From Lagopus muta (Eukaryota > Chordata > Aves > Galliformes > Phasianidae), in contig NC_064437.1 of NCBI RefSeq assembly GCF_023343835.1, positions 8,769,001 to 8,833,000 on the forward strand: a DNA stretch of 64,000 bases, written 5' to 3'. The notes under the pieces are model-generated. The model was not told the origin of the DNA. It ran no database searches and was given only the letters and a program-made list of their open reading frames with translations. Each line of letters opens with the position of its first letter. Position 1 is the stretch's first letter. The position numbers and the translations under genes are program-made. This document shows, in pieces, positions 59,373 through 64,000 of this stretch.

Positions 59373-61149
59373 GTGAGTGCGGCGCCCACCTCCGTTCCCC
59401 GCGCTTCGCGGCGTCTCCGTCCGCCGCTCCGCCGGGCTCGGCGCCGGCTTCCCGCCTTCCACTCTCCGATCACCGGCCCCGCGGCCTCGGAGCGGCCCGG
59501 GATGGGCCTCCCGCCAGGCCGGGACCCCTCTGGCGGCGGCGGCGGGGGGAGCGGGGCGGCCGCCGGGGGGAGCTCGGCACTCCGGACCTGCTGCCCGCGC
59601 GGCCCCGGCCCTTCCGCCGCGGCGGGGGGAGCCGCGCTCCCGGGGGGCTCCGGGCCGAGGGGTTGGGGGGGGGGGCGGCCGGGGCCGAGCTCCGCGCTTA
59701 TTGTTTCCTGCCTCGGCGGAAAGTTTGCCGAGCTCTACGCCGCTCCGCTGGCGGCGCGCCGTGTCAGTGAGGGGCGCGGGGGCAGAGGCCGGGGTAAAGT
59801 CCCCGGGGCCGCGCCGGGCTTCTGCGCGGCGGCGCCGCGAGCGCGAGTTGGAAACGAAAGTGGGAGAGTCGGGCCGAGGGCCGATCCGCCGCCGTTCCGC
59901 GGTGGTTGGTCGGCTGGGGGGGGGAGGAGATCGGCGGCGACACGCGTGCCCGGCCTGGCGGAAGGAGGCCGGAGCCCCCGGGTGCCGCCCGGCCGCGTGC
60001 GGCTCCGGGTGCTGCGCCGTGTGGGGCGGTGGCGGCCGCGGGCGGTGACGGCCGAGCTGCCGGGAGCGCGCCGGGCTCCGGGCCGCCGCTGAGGGCTTTG
60101 AGTTTTGGTTCCCGCGGCAACTTCGGAGCGGCTGTTCGTGCGGCCGAGAGCTTTTCAGCGGCTCGAGGCGAGCGGCCGCTGCCGAAATCCTTCCGGCCGT
60201 GGCGGAATTTCTTAAAAACATCGGCTGCAAATCGCCTCGGATAAGCTGACCAGGTCAGCTGGCGCCGCCCTCGAGCTTCTAGTGACACAGGCGTTAGTAA
60301 TGCCGATAATATTCCGGGAGGTTGGAAGCGGCCGAGGCAGGGACGTAAACACGGGCTGGGAGCGCACCTGGGCGGCTCGGAGCGGGTGGGGCTGCGGCGG
60401 GGCCCGGCGCCGCCTGCCTGCATCCCGGCTGCGGCCCGCAGCGCTGCTGGGAGCGCCGGGCGCGGGGGTGGGAGCGCTGTGCTCGGCTCTTGTGTCTGCC
60501 GAGCGGGGCTGGAAACGTCAGGTGTGGGGCGGGGGGAGAGAAAACATCGCCGTTCAACAAAAATAACCCTGTTTTTTAACGTTACTTCAGATCGCTTATA
60601 GAGAAAACTGCCTTATGAGAACTTCTAAAAGTTTGGTTTTTTTTTTCCTAGAGAAAGCATTTGTTGGCATTTTCCTCATTTACTTAAAGCTGCTTCTAAG
60701 GAAGCACGACCTTTGCATATTTTATACATCTGGTTTGTAGTCTTAATCTTGCGTGGCACTGAAGTTTCCATTGCAGATATTCTGCTTGGACTTGGAGTGA
60801 AAATATGCAGGGAACAGATGGCATTTAGAAAAAAAAGAAGTCCTGTTTGTTGGTTGTTGTTTTCTTTTCTATGAATGTTTCTGAAATAAGGAAGGAGCAG
60901 CGTGCAGATGTGATACGTATCACAAACTGAATGGATGTGCACGCTGTGCCGACTGCTGGGAGAAGTGCCTTCCTTGGAGATGTGTTTCAGGTTGCTGTCA
61001 CCTTGTCTTGCTGATAGCACTGCTTGGTGCTTGGCTTGAGTGCCTCTTCAAATCGGTGTTTTAAATGAGGGGATGAAGTCACGAAAGGGAACTGATCTTC
61101 ACAAACAGCTTTGGGAAATGTTAAAAATACTTTGAGAGCTGTGGGTTAT

Positions 61150-61150
<1 letters not shown>

Positions 61151-61178
<28 letters not shown>
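61151..61178 (+). repeat. 28-base poly(T) run
   Basis: An uninterrupted run of 28 T residues, the longest homopolymer in the window. No LINE or SINE body is recognisable beside it. Confidence 0.92.
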
Positions 61179-61182
<4 letters not shown>

Positions 61183-61748
61183 AAGCAGTGCTGTGGATGA
61201 AACTGTGAATTTCTTTGGGAGTGTGGGATGTCGGATAGCAACGACAAGAGTGCCACAAGAGAACAAACACTTCACTGGATCAAGAGCTCAAGTTGCATTT
61301 TTTTTTAACGTAGTTTCAGCATTAGGGGATTTTTGAAGCTGCTGAATGGTTTGGTTGCAGGGTGCACTTCAGGGCGTGCTGTATTCATTCATGTGAGCAG
61401 ATTGGTTATGTTAAGCAGGGCCAAAACACAAAGCACTCTTCTCAGCAAAGTGCTGGTGGTTCCTGCACCGGTACGGCTTTGTCTGTGAAGGCACAGACGT
61501 GGGCTGGTTGTTGCTGTAGGTTACAGTGAGCAAGGTCATTGCTAGCGAGCTCTCCAGCTGGTGAGGCGCTCTGCGTGCAGAGGAGTTTCTTTGGGGTTTG
61601 TAAGTCCTGTGCTAACTTATTTGGCATCGAGTGCTTTCTCTCTGTTTTAGATGTTGTCCTTCTAACATGGCGGGGTAAGGAGCTGCTGCAGCGTCACTTG
61701 TGCAGCGCCTGGCATTCTGAGTAAGTGGTGCACATCTGTCTTTTGCAG

Positions 61749-61874
61749 AGTCGCACCAGTTTGGGTTCTCCTTACTTGTCAGGTTTGACGAAAGGCAGCG
61801 AAGTTGGCAGAAATGTGGTTCTGCTCAGCACGCCTCCCAAACGCCAGCGTGTTGTTTCACTGGTGTTCTGGAAG
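61749..61874 (+). other. Candidate 5' UTR exon of GPBP1L1
   Basis: 126 nt bounded by a good acceptor (CATCTGTCTTTTGCAG) and a fair donor (GGAAG|GTAACA). It is open throughout in one plus frame (SRTSLGSPYLSG..., PPKRQRVV), but the peptide is not one I recognise in GPBP1L1. It could be a noncoding leader exon or chance. Confidence 0.25.
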
Positions 61875-64000
61875 GTAACATGTTCCTGTGACAGTGTGCC
61901 AAACTTGAACGAGTTATTGTATGGTCAGAGGGTAAATTTACATTTTTGGGAGTAGATTTAGATGGGCCGATAGCAGCCAAATGCTCACTGTCCTGTATGT
62001 GCAAACACTGTGCAGGCTGAGAAGTTTAGGTCACGTAAAGGCTGCTAATGTGGTGGTAAGGCGGGGGGAAAGCCTATCAGCTACATTAATCATATATATT
62101 AGCAATTGGACTACATGACTACAAATTGGGATTTCTTAATTAAAGCGTGCTTAACATTGTTCAGTTCCTGCCTTCTCTAGCTGGGCTCCAAAAGTGTTTG
62201 GCAAAGAGAAGAACTTCAATGCCTTATACTTCTCAGGCTTTTCTGTAATTAAGCAGCAAAAAGACTTTGTAGGATGTCAGTGTGTGCAGTTCCCTAAAAT
62301 GACTAATGTGAAATGGTTGCACTCCAAGGTCTGGCTTAGGACAAACCCTTTGAAGCGGTGCATCCAGATGTAACTGAGGCTGTGTACAAGAAGTGATGAT
62401 CAGGCCCAAATAGTTTGTGGGATATGACCCAGAGCCTCTGGGACTGCTGGGCTCACCAGGAGCTGCTGAAGTCCTAGCAATAGGGCCATTCTAGCAGCAC
62501 TACCAGCAGCTTTCTATGTATTTTTAATTCCATCCTTGAATCTTGTGCTCCATTTCTGTTTGGGGCTTTCATTGCCTTATCCTCCACCTTGAAAGGAACA
62601 TCACAGCTGTGTGGTGCGGTGTTGGTGCCTCCTGATAAGCAGAGGTGTGTGCGCCCAGGGTCTAGCTTCATGTCCTTGTTTTTTTGGAATCTACTTTTTC
62701 TAATACAAGAAGTGGCCAAATATTTTAATGGATTTCCCATGGAGCACTTTTATTTTCAGCATGTGCAGCAGGTTTAGGTAGATAGTGTCAGAGGACAGTA
62801 ATGGTGTGGCTGGGTGGGTGATGCTGGGGACAGAGGCTCAGTGTGGCAGGGGCTGCTTTCCTGGGTATCTCTGTGACCCACATAGCACACAGCATGTGAC
62901 AGTGACCATAGTGCTCTGGTGCTTTGTCATCCTTAGTTCCTAATGAGCAGCTCTCTTGTAAACAAAGGGCTGAGTCTGCTGTGGGGCATCTGCTGTTCTT
63001 TTGGATGCAGATTATCGATACCCAGAAAGTTGTGGGTGAATTTATAGTCAAGTTATCAGCAGACTTCTGGCAGTAAACACTCCAGAAAGAGCGTTCTGCC
63101 ATTGTGTTCCAGTGCGCCATCCATCACCCGGAGATTAATCAGTATTCACATGAGGTGGTCTGAAAAGTTTTTCAGTGCTAATCTTTAAAAGCTTGGTGGG
63201 GGAATTCTTGTACCCTGCAAATGTTAAATATATTATGCTTTTGACTTTTGGTTCTGGAAAACTGTCTTTTCTATATATTGAACTCCATTTAAGTAGAAGA
63301 ATTGGGTTAAGGATGCCTTAAATGACTTCAGATTGGCTGGGCCTTATGGAATGTATCCCACAGTACTTCGGGAGCTGAGAGTCTGTGGGGATGGGAGAAG
63401 TTCCAGCTGAGGAGTGGTGGGGAGCAAATCCACTCCCAGCATTTGGAAAAAGACAGGACAGGAGCCTGTCTGTTCAACTCATCTTGTCACAGGGAGACAA
63501 GTGATGAGTGCTCGTATCAGGAACCTCTGCTGGGTCATGTACTGCTTGGTGTTTTGTTTTTCTGTTTTGAAATGATTTTGTTGCTGAACGCAGATGGTAT
63601 GATCTTGGGAAATTCAAGAAATAGTGTGAAGTCAATCCTGTTTAGCATAGGTGAGGTTCAAATTGTAAAGTTTAGGAATATTACCTCATGCAGACACATA
63701 GCAGCTGGCGAGGCAGCAGTTCTGTGAGAGAGTATTTGGGGTTTGTAGTGGTTCCTAAATTACCATGAATCAGCAGCATTGCTGTCATGAAAATTCACTT
63801 GTCGTACTGGAATACATCGAAGCATCATAAATGAGGTCATGAGGCAGTTTTTCCGTTCCTCTGAGGAGCTGTAGGTCTCCAGCAAAAATGTTTTGTTCGG
63901 TTTGTCAAACTTTAAGAAAGGTTATAGCTGGGTGAGAAGAACTGTAACGAAGGCCTGAAAAGAGAACCTCTGAGTGAGGATTGAAAAGCTGTTGAGCTCT

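Larger units (their letters stand above)
59373..64000 (+). other. GPBP1L1: GPBP1L1 5' intronic region, runs off the right edge
   Basis: The first 1.1 kb is still CpG island (to about 60.54 kb) and produces long but meaningless open frames on both strands. Beyond it the DNA is ordinary and A/T-richer. It holds a 28-base T run at 61151-61178 and one exon-like piece at 61749-61874. No sequence matching the GPBP1L1 protein was found, so its first coding exon lies further right. Confidence 0.55.

Noticed and set aside
59046-60423. Long open frames (up to 394 codons) on both strands near 59-60.4 kb
   Set aside because: CpG-island artefacts with low-complexity peptides; none resembles GPBP1L1 or TMEM69.
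1-64000. Endogenous retroviruses or LTR elements, CRISPR arrays, tRNA or rRNA genes, bacterial-type operons
   Set aside because: No paired LTR-like ends, retroviral motifs, tRNA promoter boxes with cloverleaf, or regularly spaced repeats were recognised. The content is that of a vertebrate nuclear locus.

Overview
The window is vertebrate nuclear DNA, most likely from a galliform bird that is not chicken. Three things point there: CR1 LINE copies are the only interspersed repeats I recognise; the egg-white/yolk riboflavin-binding protein gene (RBP) is present and whole; and its 238-residue product differs from the chicken protein, as I remember it, at about 11 positions. The genes are spliced with GT-AG introns and sit behind CpG-island promoters. 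The order MAST2 - RBP - IPP - TMEM69 - GPBP1L1 agrees with the MAST2-IPP-TMEM69-GPBP1L1 block of human chromosome 1p34, with RBP inserted between MAST2 and IPP.

Layout. (1) 1-18.9 kb, minus strand: the 5' end of MAST2 with CpG-island promoter, coding exons 1-3 and part of intron 3. The gene continues off the left edge. (2) 18.9-26.46 kb: intergenic, with one decayed CR1. (3) 26.47-37.8 kb, plus strand: complete RBP gene with a TATA promoter, one noncoding exon and five coding exons. (4) 37.8-46.6 kb: intergenic, with a 3 x 33-bp minisatellite, a small cluster of TEAD-like motifs and two CR1 copies next to the IPP promoter. (5) 46.8-55.1 kb, plus: complete eight-exon IPP gene (BTB-BACK-kelch protein) with a fairly young CR1 in intron 4. 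(6) 57.07-58.5 kb, minus: complete two-exon TMEM69, convergent with IPP. (7) 58.5-64 kb: bidirectional CpG-island promoter shared with GPBP1L1 on the plus strand. Only 5' noncoding sequence of GPBP1L1 lies in the window.

The genes do not form one pathway. MAST2 is a microtubule-associated kinase, RBP a secreted vitamin carrier of egg and plasma, IPP a probable cullin-3 substrate adaptor, TMEM69 a small membrane protein that is probably mitochondrial, and GPBP1L1 a nuclear protein. What they share is promoter architecture. The housekeeping genes have TATA-less CpG promoters with NRF1, NF-Y and ZNF143-like sites. RBP has a TATA box preceded by three evenly spaced GGTCA half-sites, which fits its known hormone control. 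I did not find a novel system. The items most worth checking are the RBP promoter half-sites, the RBP insertion in the MAST2-IPP block, and the opposed ZNF143-like motifs between TMEM69 and GPBP1L1.
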